Part shown: one piece after another, positions 40,093 through 50,833 of the stretch
Position numbering within the stretch: position 1 is the stretch's first letter
How the letters are laid out: each line of letters starts with the position of its first letter
Assembly (NCBI RefSeq): GCF_000350225.1
Contig: NW_005179028.1
Coordinates: forward strand, 54,518 to 118,517
Direction of reading: 5' to 3'
DNA length: 64,000 bases
Source of the DNA: Chondrus crispus
Lineage: Eukaryota > Rhodophyta > Florideophyceae > Gigartinales > Gigartinaceae
Notes under the pieces: model-generated
Seen by the model: the letters and a program-made list of their open reading frames with translations, nothing else
What the model was told of the DNA's origin: nothing
The model's database searches: none
Position numbers and translations under genes: made by a program

Positions 40093-40618
40093 GGCCAGTA
40101 CCGGAGGCGGGGAGAGTAACGAACCGCCTCCTGGGACCAAGTCCCTTCCTTTCAGTAAATGCGTCCTTCTTCTCCTAGCTCCCTCCTTGGCCTTGTCGCT
40201 CTACTTCGCGTCCTTCTTCTCCTGGCCCCTACGGGTTTCCCCGAATTTCATCCCTTCCAGCCGATATCGGTAGTCCGTCGGCTCCGCGGGTCGGGATAGG
40301 TGGACCCGCGGTTTTCCCGACGTGGTCCCTACGACGGCCGTTGCCCGTCCGCGGTCACCGCGGGGCGTCATCTCCGCGCAGAGGTTCGGTACCTCCCGGC
40401 GTGGGTGGAAGGTACCCCTTCCCACGCATTTAAAAACGGGGCCCTCCCTCTGGAAACGGGGGGTTTCCAAAGAACGGTGGTACTGTATCCCGCTCTGTTC
40501 GAGGTAGAGCGAGGCCGTCCCCGTCCCCAAACCTCCCTGGCGGTCCATATGGGCGGTTTTCTCAACTTGGCACCCCCAGACGCGGGCGGACCCGGGGAGT
40601 GCAATGCCATCAACGGGA

Positions 40619-40667
40619 GGGGGCTACGATTTTTTTCCACCCTTCTACGGAGGAAAACGTAGCCCCC
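40619..40667. repeat. Hairpin 1 in the Gypsy 3' region
   Basis: GGGGGCTACG at 40619-40628 pairs perfectly with CGTAGCCCCC at 40658-40667, with a loop of 29 nt containing TTTTTTTCCAC and GGAGGAAAA. Confidence 0.8.
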
Positions 40668-41326
40668 CTTTGGGCTTAATTACAAGCCGGCGATCGGAGT
40701 CACCTTCTTGCCATCCAGGGTCCTTTCGCGCCGGGTCAATCCGGCGCAGGGCAGCGGTAGCGCGCGGTTGCTCTCGCGCTCTTGCGGTGGCGGGTTACCG
40801 CAACGGGTGCGGCCTGTGGCCTGCCCCCGGGGTCGCCCGTTGATGTGAGACCTTCCCGGCCGCCTGGTCGGGGGTACCGCTGCGGGTTTTCCTCCGCGCT
40901 TCTATGTCGGGTTGACGCGTAGCGCGGCCCAACGGGCGGGCGACCGCACTATCGTCGTGACGGGTCATTGCGGGGGCGGGTTCCCGTTCCCCCCACAACA
41001 CCCGGTGCGCGTCCCCACTAGCGGCTTGGGGCGAAACCGGCCTTTTCCTTGGTAATTTCCGCCTGCCATTTTCCTGGCGGTTGGTGGCTTTTCGGCTTTT
41101 CGGCGTTTTGACGAGCTCCGATTTGGTGTTCCACTTCGTCGGAGGCGCCGCGATCCGCCGCCGCTGCTCTGCGGACCACATCCGCAGGGGCACGGTTTCT
41201 GCCACCCAGTCGGTCTTGGGTCGCTGCGCCCTTGAGCGCCCGGCGAGGGCTCGCCATGACAGTATTTCCGCACCGGTATCCCCCCGTTCGGTCTTGTCCC
41301 CCGGGTGCTAACCCGGACTCGGAAGA

Positions 41327-41369
41327 GGGCTACACTTTTATCCACCCCGAGGAGGGTGAGACGTAGCCC
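41327..41369. repeat. Hairpin 2 in the Gypsy 3' region
   Basis: GGGCTAC at 41327-41333 pairs with GTAGCCC at 41363-41369. The loop shares TTTTATCCACCCC and GAGGAG-type bases with hairpin 1, 0.7 kb away. Confidence 0.7.
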
Positions 41370-41455
41370 GCCCGAGTGTTTCCTTGGGCATCGCCGCGTC
41401 GGGTTGCCCCGCTGGCGGGTCCGTTCCATCCGCGCCGGGTCTGTCCGGTGCGGTT

Positions 41456-41938
41456 TTAGCGGCGGCGCGCGGTTGCCCGCGCGCGCCAGAAGCGGTCGAT
41501 GAAGGGTTGCGGGAGGCCTTCGGGGGGTTCCCAGGTATCGTCCGCTGGGGTAAAACCATACCAGCGGACCTTGTACTGGCTGCCGCTGCGGGTCTCCCGG
41601 TGGGCGACCAAGTGGTCAACCACGTACTCTGCTGGCGGTTCGGGTGTTCCCGCCGGCTGGTCCGCTGTCAGTGCGGCCACAATGGGGTCGTGGGGTCCCC
41701 GCGGCATCTTGGTTACCCGATCGATGCTCACGCGGTTCGAGACCCCGTCTTGGTCGACGACCACTGTGGCCTCCGTGGCGGATCGGACCCGAAACGGGCC
41801 TTCCGTTTTCGGTAAGAGCTTGACGGAGGTTCTTCCTCCGTCGCTCGGTAGGTCTCCCCGCTCGGCGTTCGTCAACGGCCGTGGTGGACGGTCCACGTAG
41901 ACAAAGTCTCCCACCGCGATGACCGGACGGAAGCGCAC
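41456..41938 (-). pseudogene. Gypsy integrase C-terminus with chromodomain
   Basis: A 160-codon frame ending in TAA. It begins with the C-terminal DNA-binding part of integrase (GDFVYVDRPPR, KLLPKTEGPFRV, the GPY/F-like module). It ends with a chromodomain: EYVVDHLVAHRE, QYKVRWYGF and DDTWEPPEGLP. Chromodomains on Gypsy integrases direct insertion to particular chromatin. It is in a different phase from the preceding catalytic core, so a frameshift separates them in this copy. Confidence 0.85.
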
Positions 41939-41942
41939 CTTT

Positions 41943-42960
41943 TTATCGAAGTCGGCTTTGTACCTCCTCTGCGCCGCGGTTTAGTTTCACCCGCGTGCGC
42001 TCGAGGGCATCCCGGAGCTTCCGCAACGTCGCGTGCTTGTACTGTACCGGGGTCCGCGGGTCTTCCTTGTGGGATCCGGCGTCCTGCGGTACAGTACCGG
42101 GCAGTGCCAATCCGGACGGTGGTCGCATCAGCACCAGGTCGAACGGGGTTGTCTCCGTTGACCGGTGGACCTGCGTGTTATACGCGAAGGTCAGGGGCTG
42201 GATGTACTCGTCCCAGTCCCTCTGATGCTCCTCGACATAGTGTCGGAGGCGCTGCACCAGGGTGCGGTTGAACCGTTCGGTTTGCCCATTTGTCTGGGGG
42301 TGATAGGCGGTAGTCAGGTAGTGCCTCACCCCCAGCAAGGCGCACACCGCGTCGAAGAACTTTGGCGGCAAATTTTGGTCCGTTATCGGTTAGCACGTAA
42401 CGAGGTGCGCCGTATACGTAGACCCAATTGTCCAGGAAGGCGTTTGCCACGACCGACGCGGTGGTTGTCCGTAACGGGATGCTGCGCGTCAGCTTTGTAA
42501 ACCGGTCGGTCATGACGAGCACGTGGCGATTCCCGTGCGCCGTCTTCGGTAAAGGACCCAGCAGGTCCATGGCGACGAAATCCAGCGGCCCTGCCTCTGG
42601 GAATAGCTTGAGGTCCTTCTGATGCCGCACCAGGGTTCCCCTGGTGGCGGCGCACGAGGCGCAATTCCGTACGGTACTGAAAGTGTCGTTGGCCATATGA
42701 GGCCAATAATATTCCCGCCGGAGGGTATAATACATCCTCGTACCTCCCGGGTGTCCTGCCAGGCGGGGATGATGGGCGAGGTACAATATCTTCGCCCAGA
42801 GCCGTTTCGGTACAACCCGCTGCAGGGTCCCATCGAGAGGAGACTTGCGGACGACGAACCCGTATCGGTCGACGTCGTAGCGCGAGTCCGGGTTCCCCAC
42901 GGTCTCGGCGGCCGCCCTACAGAAGGGGTCCTCGGCCTGCTCCCGAAGGAACTCTTCCAT
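41943..42960 (-). pseudogene. Gypsy integrase, zinc-binding and catalytic core
   Basis: Two frames with a shift near 42370. The HHCC zinc site appears as HHPRLAGHPG with CASCAATRG. The catalytic residues are in FVAMDLLGPLP, VLTDNGPKF and NGQTERFNRTLVQ. The latter frame (42371-41943) reads LTTAYHPQTNGQTERF, the most conserved block of the family. Confidence 0.85.
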
Positions 42961-42962
42961 CG

Positions 42963-43770
42963 TTACGGATGAGACGTCGCGTTCTTCGGGTATAACCGCG
43001 AACGCGTGCTCAGCTCTCGCCGGGTCGACGGGGGTCTCCCAGTGTACGGTACCTTGGCGGGGGTTATGCTCCTCCTCTCGCCATTGTACCGAGAAACACG
43101 GGACCTCGTCTTCAACGGGTTCGGAGGTTGCGCCGTCAACTCGGAGGCGTGATACACCATCCGCGAGTTGGTGCTTAATCCCCGGTCTGTACTATACGTC
43201 GTAGTCGTACTCGGCTAAGCGTAGACGCCAGCGCGCTAGCCGACCGGAGCTATCCGCCAGGTTGAGGACCCATCGGAGGGCCTCATGATCCGTGCGGAGG
43301 TCGAACGTGTTCCCATACAGATATGGTCGAAGCGTGAGGATGCTCCACACGACAGCAAGGCATTTCTTCTCAGTGGTGGTGTAATTTTTCTCGGCGTCAG
43401 TTAGAGCCCGACTCCAATACCCGATCGGTAGGCGGTCACCGCTCGGCTGCTCCTGTAATAGGGCACAGCCGACCTGTTACGCGCAAGTGTCCGTATCCAG
43501 GGTGTACTTCTTTCCGTAACGGGGTAGAGCGAGGATCGGTGGGGACACGAGGCGCTTCTTGAGTTCCACGAACGCCTCGTATTCTTCATCGGTAAGAACC
43601 TCAAACTCGAAGGGTTGATTTTTCCCCGTCTTCCGGTTTAGCGGAGCGGCTATTTTCGCGAAGCCCTTCACGAACCGACGGTACACGTTGCACATTCCTA
43701 TGAAGGATCGCAATTCCGTCTGGTTCTGGGGAGGAGAAACGCCAAGGTTGGTTGAATCCGCACTCAGCAT
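42963..43770 (-). pseudogene. Gypsy RT end and RNase H
   Basis: The frame 43770-43477 has the RT connection (TELRSFIGMCNVYRRFVKGFA, APLNRKTGKN). It ends in the RNase H start YTLDTDTCA, where a TAA interrupts. Further codons (LPIGYWSRALTDAEKNY, EKKCLAVVWSI, LRTDHEALRWVLN) continue in phases down to about 43160. Several stops make it inactive. Confidence 0.8.
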
Positions 43771-44441
43771 GGGAGTATCCTCGCNNNNNNNNNNNNNNNN
43801 NNNNNNNNNNNNNNNNNNNNNNNNNNNNNNNNNNNNNNNNNNNNNNNNNNNNNNNNNNNNNNNNNNNNNNNNNNNNNNNNNNNNAACCTACCTGGTCGGA
43901 TCACATGCCCCAGGTAGGTGACCGAGGTGTCGAAGAAGGCGCACTTCGACAGCTTCAGCAACACGCCCAGGTCCCGCAGAAGGCGCAAAACCTCGCGGAC
44001 GTGCGCGAAGTGTTCCGTTACGGTCTTGAAGTAGATGATAACATCATCCAGGTAGACCAGTGCGGTTTCCCATTTTCCCCGCCACAGTATAATGTCGACG
44101 GCCCGCTGGAAGGTAGCGGGGGCATTCTTCAAACCGAACGGCATGCGGAGGAAACGGTACAACCCGCCGTGCGACGCGAACGTCGTCTTGTCGCGGTCCT
44201 CCCCGGCGATTTCTACTTGCCAATACCCGCTGTTGCAATCCAGCGTGGTAAAGACAGTAGCGTCGCCGAGGGAATCGATGCACTCGTCCATCCTCGGCAA
44301 CGGATAGGAATCCCGAACGGTGACTGCGTTGAGCTTTCTGTAGTCGACACAGAACCGCATGGTACCATCTTTTTTAGGGACGAATACCACGGGGCTTGCC
44401 CATTCGGCCGTGGTGGGTTCGATTACCCCTGCCCGGAGCAT
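43764..44441 (-). pseudogene. Gypsy reverse transcriptase, interrupted by an assembly gap
   Basis: The frame shows FVPKKDGTMRFCVDYRKLN, LDCNSGYWQVEI, FGLKNAPATFQ and the catalytic YLDDVIIY, then KCAFFDTSVTYLGHVI just before the gap. Up to the gap the RT core looks intact. The upstream linker (RIELKPGARRFTSRF) is in a different phase at 44441-44520. Confidence 0.9.
43785..43884. other. Assembly gap (100 N)
   Basis: One hundred N in a row inside the RT thumb region. The round number means an unknown true length. The family appears twice in this window, so a misjoin between copies is possible. Confidence 1.
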
Positions 44442-45750
44442 GCGGTCGATCTCCGTTTTCTCTTTTTCCCGTGCGGTTGGTCCAGCGCGGTAAAGCGACT
44501 GGTAAATCGGCGAGCACCGGGCTTGAGCTCAATCCGGTGCTTCGTGGCCCCGATTTTTCCCAGCTGGCCGGTCCACATCCCCTTGAATTCGGACAGTACC
44601 TCGAGGACATCCGAGCGTACCTCCTCGTCCTTGGCACCGATGTGGACGTCCTCTTGCCAGGCGTTGGAGTCCTCCTCAGGGGCGGCGGTGTCTTCGGGTT
44701 TATCCGTTCCAGCCGCCCCGAGGGGCGCCTTGGGCGGCGTGGCTTGTTCAGCCCCGCCCTTATCTGTACGGTTGTCGGCGGCTTCTTCCGCGCCATCCTT
44801 TGCGGTTGAGAGATTGGAATTAAATATCCCTCCCCCTTCCTTAGCTTCGGCCGCTTCCGCGGCCGAGTCGCCAAGGGTCAGGATGTGAGTGGGCGACGGA
44901 AGAGCTAGTCCGACTAAGGTATGCTTCTGGATGTGAACTGAGTGGTGCCCAAAATTGCTGAGCATTACCGAAAACGGGTTTTCGGAGGCAACATCCATGA
45001 CCCCCTGTGCCATGTGGGCCAAATTCTTGTGCGAGGTTTTTGGGGAGTTCTGTAAAAAACATAGCCCCCCCCACCGGCGTGGCGACCCTCACCATGGCCT
45101 GCGTCATCGGGGGAATTGTCACCCCTCTGACGAGGCGGATCTTCCATGAAGGTGTGTTGGCGGGGAACGCCACCTGCTTCCGTTCGGGTTTATCCGACGG
45201 CAGTAGTTGTTGTGCGGTGCTCCTCGAGGCCATCTTGCGGTCGTGCCTCGAGGGGGCTGTTCCGACCAACGCCACGGGTGGCGCGTCGTGGAACACGACC
45301 TTCCGTGGCGGTGGGAGGATCGCCTTGACGTGGCGATCCAGGATAGTCGTACCGAGGATACAGTCCACGGCGAGGCTCGTGACTACCAGGAACGGGACGC
45401 GCGCCACAAACTCACCGATTCGGACGAGCAGGGGGATTTCCCCTAGTGCCTTCATCGCGCGGTTTGACGCGTCGATGAGCGCTGGGCTCCGAACCGGTTT
45501 TATCGATGGTCGCCACGACTCGGCGACACACCGTACATGGATGAGGTTCGGGCTGGCTCCTGAGTCAAGCACTGGCATGATGGCGACCATCAACGCCTGC
45601 TTCTGACCAACCGTCGCGGAGATCTTGTAATTCTGCTTCTTGAAGAAGCAGATGGCCTGGACTTCCGTTCGGTTACCCGGCTGCGCATCCACTGGCGCAG
45701 CCCGATCGGGGGTGCCTAAGCTTCTGAGGCTGGGCACGGGGAGAGACGTC
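44442..45750 (-). pseudogene. Gypsy protease and linker region of pol
   Basis: The frame entered at about 45750 is in the -1 phase relative to gag and overlaps its end, the usual gag-pol arrangement. It contains the retropepsin motif VLDSGASPNLIHV and later LAVDCILGTTILDRH, the ILG flap partner. The linker is Ala/Asp/Glu-rich and changes phase near 45020. Confidence 0.8.
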
Positions 45751-45757
45751 GTCGCCT

Positions 45758-48207
45758 CTACGCGTCCTCCCCGGCTTCCCCCGTCAGCAGCAAGTCCTCG
45801 CGGGTTTCATCCGCGGCTTGCGCCACGTGGTCTTCGGTATGGTCGGGGTGCGGTTCCTCGACCACGTTGACGTTCGCGGGGGCCGTTTGACGCTGATTTC
45901 GCCAAACAGACAGCCCCTGGCGGTTGAACGGGGATCCCAGGCGGAGGCCTTGCCGGATGCGTAGCTTCTGGTAGTTGGCCTCTCGTGCCTTCAGAAGCTT
46001 GGCCCGCAGGCTCGCATCGGCAACGACGGGGCACTCCTCTTGTCGGTGCGTGGTGTCAAGGCAGAACCGGCACGGTGGCGGTCCGGGAAATCTCCCGCCG
46101 GAGAACCGGACGCGTGGATCCCGCCCTTGCCTCCCGTACGGTCCTGTGCGCACGTCGCCAGAGTTGGCGGGTGGAACTGGGGCGCTCGCCGTCGAGGCTG
46201 CCGTCGACGGATAATAACTCGTCGGTGGCGAGCTCATCGAGGTCGGCGTGGCAGTTTGGTCCGTCACGGCCAGGATTGCTTCTTCAGCAAATCCCCCGGC
46301 CGTCGGGATGTCGGATGCTGACTCAACCGACAGCACGGGCCTCGTCCTTGCGGTGCGGTTGAATCTTCTAGCCGCTCCGGACGGCTCTCGGTGAGCCATG
46401 GCTGACATCCCTTGTCGAGGGGAAGCCCGATTGGTTTCCCCGATCGCTTGCGCATAGCGAGCGACGGAATGGTAGTCCACATCCGGGTGCGTGGCGAGGT
46501 AATTACGAACCTGCGCGCACGTAGCGGGCAGTAACCCCTCTACGAACAGGGACTTCAACTGCCTGTCGGAGAATACCGTACCGCAGCGGAGTGCCTTGTC
46601 CCAGAGGTGGTTACTGTAGACCGCCTCCGTCATGTTTGAACATTGACGGAAGGAGATCACATCTCCAATCGCTTCGGAAATTACCTCGTCGGTAGCATAG
46701 GTGCGCAACAGAAAGTTGACCACCTGTGGGTATGTCCGGAGCAGCTCGCGCCGCTCCACGTCAACCGCCATGGTGTTTCCATTGAGACGGGACTGGAGTA
46801 AGGCGTGAGCCTGCCCGGTCAGGTAGAATTGGAAGCACCACACGGCGGCTCCGTCGGTAATCCCGTTGTGGTGGCACGCCATCTTGAGGCGTGCGAGGAA
46901 TCCCAATACCGCAATCGGATCTTGACCGCTGAACTTGTGGGACCTCATCTGCATGTCCAGTTTTTTCCGGTAACGGTTAATGTCCCGCGCTACTGTAGAG
47001 TCTTAGCGCGAGCTACGCCGTTCCAGGCGGTAGGTCTTGTAGTTGACGGCCTTGGTAACCAGGTCATTGAGGGGCCTGATTACCCTGGGCCGTCGCTCGT
47101 CGCTCTTCGGGGCAGCCCGGCGGTGTCTGCTCGAGCGACGACGCTCCTCATCCGACTCGGCGTGGTAGTCTTCCGAGTCGGACGGGTCGTGCCGGTGCAG
47201 GTCTCGGCTTCTATCGCGGCGTGCCCTGTGGCCCCGCCTGCGAGAGTCTTCCGAACCGGATGGGTCATCATCGGAGGGGTATCCTCCCCCTCCGGCATCG
47301 CGGTATCGCCCGTGGCGTGCCTCGCGGTTATCGCGGTATCGCCAGCGGCGTCCCTCGCGGTCTTCATCCGTCCTTTGACGGGGGTCTTCTGCGTCGGAAT
47401 ACCGGGTGTATTCCGCTTCGGTCCTGCGCGTGCCGGGTGCACGTCTTCTGCTCAACCGGTACGGGTCCCGACTCTCTGTCTCGGGGAGCCCCAGGCGGTT
47501 GTCTGTCCCGCGGGGATCGCCCGTACCGGCAAGTATGGGGAGGACATTTTCTGTCGTCCTCCCTGTAGCACAGTGAACGGTTGGGAGATAGATGGCTCTG
47601 CCCTCCGGGTGAGGGTCCATCCTATCAATCCCCGGTACGGCGCCGATCGGATCAGCGATATTAAAGCTTGAGCCCGGAACGGTTTCACGGCGCGACACCG
47701 GCGGCGGTACCGCGCCTCCCGTTTCGGTAAATGTCGTGGACAGACGGATGGCCACGGCGGAGCTAATACCTCCCTTTAAAGCCAATGCTGTCGGAGATTA
47801 GTCCTCCTCCGCGGCGAGCGCTGCCACCACCTCGTCGCGTACGAGGGGGCGATCTTCTCGTCCAGCAGGGCGCGGAGCGCGGTGTCCGCATGCTCCGTCA
47901 CCAGTCTTGGTGCCGTTCGGTCGAGGCAAACCTGGACGACCTGAGGTATTTCGTCAGCGAGGAAATCCTCCATCCAGGTTTGTAGTCGCGGGAGTAACGT
48001 GTCGTACAGTACTTGTACGCGGTTTCCCCCACTAGCCGGTAACCCGGCGGTGGTGTCCGAAACGGAAGGGGTCTTCTGGCCCCTGGTAGACGGCGGGCGT
48101 AGCAGGGCTTCCGGATTGTCGATCCGGGGGCGCTGTGCGCCTCTGCCACTGCGGGTACTTGCTCGCCCGGAGGCGGTATCTTCTCCGGCGGAATCCGCAC
48201 GGCTCAT
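45758..48207 (-). pseudogene. Gypsy gag polyprotein
   Basis: Three parts. From ATG 48207 (MSRADSAGED) an N-terminal domain runs to a 1-base deletion in a C-run near 47850. The next frame, to a TAA near 47005, is extremely Arg/Ser/Asp-rich (SR-like repeats), ending with TKAVNYKTYRL. After that TAA the same phase continues at 46954 with the capsid-like part (FSGQDPIAVLGFLARLK, FYLTGQAHALLQSRL) and a zinc knuckle CRFCLDTTHRQEEC (C-x2-C-x4-H-x4-C). Comparison with the copy at 62313-64000 shows the lost C and the stop are private to this copy. The stop is TAG at 45758. Confidence 0.85.
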
Positions 48208-48317
48208 CGTCGATGATCACTGGCGATCGACGCGGTGATTTTCGACCTCTTTCAATCCGATCGGTAATTGCTCGCGCTGGCGACCCAGTGCGCGCTCAAC
48301 CTCTGTAGTTACTCCAT

Positions 48318-48331
48318 CCACAAGAGTACCA
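48318..48331 (-). promoter_or_regulatory. Primer-binding site of the Gypsy element
   Basis: TGGTACTCTTGTGG on the minus strand, 3 bases after the 5' LTR, identical at 62189-62202 in the other copy. TGG at the start matches a tRNA CCA end. The tRNA was not identified. Confidence 0.6.
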
Positions 48332-48334
48332 AAA

Positions 48335-48975
48335 TGTGGTATAACTACCTTCGTCCCGACCACTCGGAAACGAGGGGGGTTAGAGGTAAGGGAGCGCGCG
48401 CCGCTGGGTAGCCCACGCGCGAACGCAGACCGTACGGATGGACTCCAAAAGAGGGAAGGCTCGCGTGGCCGATGACGCGCAGCCGGTCGGTAGTGTTAGA
48501 TCCGGACGGCCGGTCACGGGTTAGAAGCCTGAGACTAAAAGGGAAACCGGAACGGGATAGCAATTAGCCGTAAAGGGAGGGGAGGCGAGTCTGCCTCCCG
48601 TTTACTGGAACGGGGCAGGTGCCCCCCGGTCTTAACCCCTAAGTGGGACGCCAGGACACCTGTCCCGCTACAGTAGCTGTCACTTACTGTATACCAGCTA
48701 CTGTGCTAAATTGGCCAATTTGTGCCATTAACTACTAATTACTAGTTAGCCCCCGTACGGATTATATACGTGTGCCCGTGGCCACGATCCCGGCTAACGG
48801 TTGTGCCACGTGTTACCCGTGGCCACGCCCGCTGTTACCGGCTGTCCCACGTCGGACCCTTGGGGTACTACTGTGCACGGCGGCGGGCGCGTGTACGCCT
48901 GCTCGCTACAGTAGCACCCGCCCTCCCGCGCGGTTATCATCTCGCCGGGGGGTTGTGGTACGGAATTTTACTACA
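48335..48975 (-). repeat. Gypsy 5' LTR (641 bp)
   Basis: Promoter LTR of the minus-strand element. TATATAAT on the minus strand is at 48761-48768. Confidence 0.95.
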
Positions 48976-48980
48976 CTGTT

Positions 48981-49183
48981 CTCATACGCCTCATTCTATA
49001 ACCTGAGCAAAGCGTACAAGACGCTTGCAGAAAAAATGGCCCCCTTCCCGCAGCTCGTATGATCAGACCTTCTTCGTTGGTATTTTGGAACTTAACGAAA
49101 GGAGGTGTACATGAATTTTCGAGAGCATTGAAACACCTATGCTATACTAACGCGTCTGAAAACCCCATTGTAAGTGTCATTGG
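48981..49183 (+). pseudogene. PiggyBac-like transposase, catalytic part 2 (third Asp position), before Copia
   Basis: The frame resumes exactly after the Gypsy duplication (SYASFYNLSKAYKTL) and changes phase near 49055. It then reads WNLTKGGVHEFSRALKHLCY up to the Copia insertion. GGV-x-EFSR matches the GVD-x-x-D(Q) block that holds the third catalytic Asp of PiggyBac enzymes; here the codon is CAT (His) at 49110-49112 instead of an Asp codon. The protein goes on at 54532 with GRLVCAQINNASIVHRLV. Confidence 0.5.
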
Positions 49184-49417
49184 TGCAAGTAAAACTCTGC
49201 TCCTCTCTCCCCCTCCTGGGTAAGAGAGTCTCGTGAGCTCTTTTATTGATAACTACAGTAGCGGTAGCATTACATCTGAGTGTCCCTCTTGGACACCGGT
49301 CTTGCACCTCCGAGGTGCCTGGTATCCTCATAAGATATTAAATCAAAGTTCCATTCTCGAACAGTAGTAACCCCCCACCTGGGGCATTTGTTGGATCCGC
49401 ACTGAAGAGCCTTCACA
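49184..49417 (-). repeat. Copia 3' LTR (234 bp)
   Basis: Near-identical to 54294-54526. Confidence 0.95.
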
Positions 49418-49531
49418 CCCCTCCTCGGATCCAACTTCGTCGTTGACGACGATGTGTCCCTCAGAATGATATTAATGCCTTGCTCGCATTTTGTCAACCA
49501 GTTTCGAACTCGAGACTCTTACGGTTCACTC

Positions 49532-50011
49532 GAGTCTCATATTTCTCAATAATTGCATTTTTTTGATCTGCGAAATTTCATCCAAGATTAGAATTCCATA
49601 CACGTGGCGCTCGAAAATGTCTGGTATAAATACGTTCCAAATCCTCGTTCCCATTGGAACCGGAGCTGACCGGGATGAGAGGTGTAAGCCGCTAGGACCA
49701 TCTCGAATTGAGGCCTGAAAGCACCTTGTGTGTTACTAAGGAAGAGGGTTGTCGCACTTAGTGTTAATTCCCCGCCCTGGTGACCCATCTAACGCGCGTC
49801 TTCTTTAAGCGCGCGGCATAAGAGGTCTTCCGGTTCCTTTTGCTGCTCTCCGTTATGTTTTCATTTCTTTTAGTGCACACAAACTATTGTCCACGAACGA
49901 CGCTGCTCCACATGAGTCCTATGCGTCTGAACCTTTGTTCATTATTCCTTCTAGAACCAACGCCGCAGATTCTCAATCTTTGACTTCTTTCGGAAGTGCA
50001 TCAATCTTGTT
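49532..50011 (-). other. Copia region between RNase H and the 3' LTR
   Basis: About 0.5 kb without a gene, AT-rich, with a polypurine-type stretch on the minus strand expected near 49420 (GGAGGGGTG). No extra gene seen. Confidence 0.4.
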
Positions 50012-50800
50012 TTAGTTCAGAGTCACAATTTGTAGAGCTTTTAGGTGCCGGTAAAGGGTTCTCTTGTCAACAGGCTTTGTTAAAATGTCTGCGTGCTGTC
50101 CTTCTGATCGAACGTGAACAATATGCACGATACCAAGCTTGAGAAGTTGCCGCACGTGGTGAATCTTTATCTCGATGTGCTTATTTCGCGCAGAGACTTG
50201 ATCACGCTTGGCCAAAGCTATTGCGGCAGAGTTGTCAACGCTTACGAGGACTGCGTTGATTTGCATTGATAAGCTTTGCGAATACTTCACTTCACACATT
50301 AATCGTCTCATCCATATTATTTCCTTAGCGCAGTGAGATAATGCGACGTATTCTGCTTCCGCTGAAGAGAGGGCTATCATGGTCTGCCGTATGCTTTTCC
50401 ATAATATGGGCGAGTTGCCAAATAGCAGTACGAATCCTGTTGTCGACAGCCTTGTTCCAGCACATCCAGCCCGGTCTGCGTCCACAAATGCTTGAACGGT
50501 GGGTGTTGCTACATCCCTAGGATAGAAGATGCCCAGTGTTCTTGTGCCGGAGATGTACCTCAGCACTCTCTTCAGCAATTGTGCATGGCGGACAGCTGGT
50601 TTGTGTACTTGTAGAGCGAGGGCAGCGACGGGGAAGGAAAGGGGTCTTGTGCAAGTTGCAAGGTAGAGCAACTCACCCACAATGCAGCGATAAATTCCAT
50701 GATCTTCCTTGCTCAGCAACGCATCTCCATCTCTCGCAGCACTGAGATCAGCGTCTGTTGGGGGGTGTGAAAGTGGCGTTCGACCTCAACAGACCGTACT
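50012..50800 (-). pseudogene. Copia RNase H
   Basis: The frame 50719-50012 contains YRCIVGELLYLATCTRP, FVDADRAGC, TTGFVLLFG, LSSAEAEYVALS, VSVDNSAAIAL and the terminal HADILTKPVDKRT. These are the standard Copia RNase H blocks including the catalytic Asp and Glu. It is joined to RT by a stretch (50834-50720) in another phase. Confidence 0.9.
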
Positions 50801-50833
50801 TCGTGAGCAAGTCTACTGTATACCTCTGCTGTG

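Larger units (their letters stand above)
40093..41455. other. Gypsy non-coding block between the antisense gene and integrase
   Basis: GC-rich, with two related hairpins at 40619-40667 and 41327-41369. The minus-strand frames in 40795-41429 have no domain. It is where the two convergent transcription units would terminate. Confidence 0.4.
36843..48975 (-). mobile_element. Complete chromodomain Gypsy (chromovirus-like) LTR retrotransposon, 12.1 kb
   Basis: LTRs at 36843-37471 and 48335-48975 start TGTGGTATAAC and end ACTACA. The 5-bp target duplication CTGTT is at 36838-36842 and 48976-48980. On the minus strand the order is 5' LTR, primer site, gag, protease, RT, RNase H, integrase with chromodomain, a long antisense gene, polypurine tract and 3' LTR. 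By eye the LTRs differ by about 16 substitutions plus one 12-bp indel, so the insertion is not recent. All internal genes carry some damage. Confidence 0.95.

Noticed and set aside
43785-43884. Real interruption of RT
   Set aside because: The stretch is exactly 100 N, an assembly placeholder.
46805-47671. 288-codon plus-strand open frame opposite gag (and its twin at 62848-63714 on the other strand)
   Set aside because: Kept in both copies only because it mirrors the SR-rich gag codons; Val/Gly/Arg repeats, no independent support.
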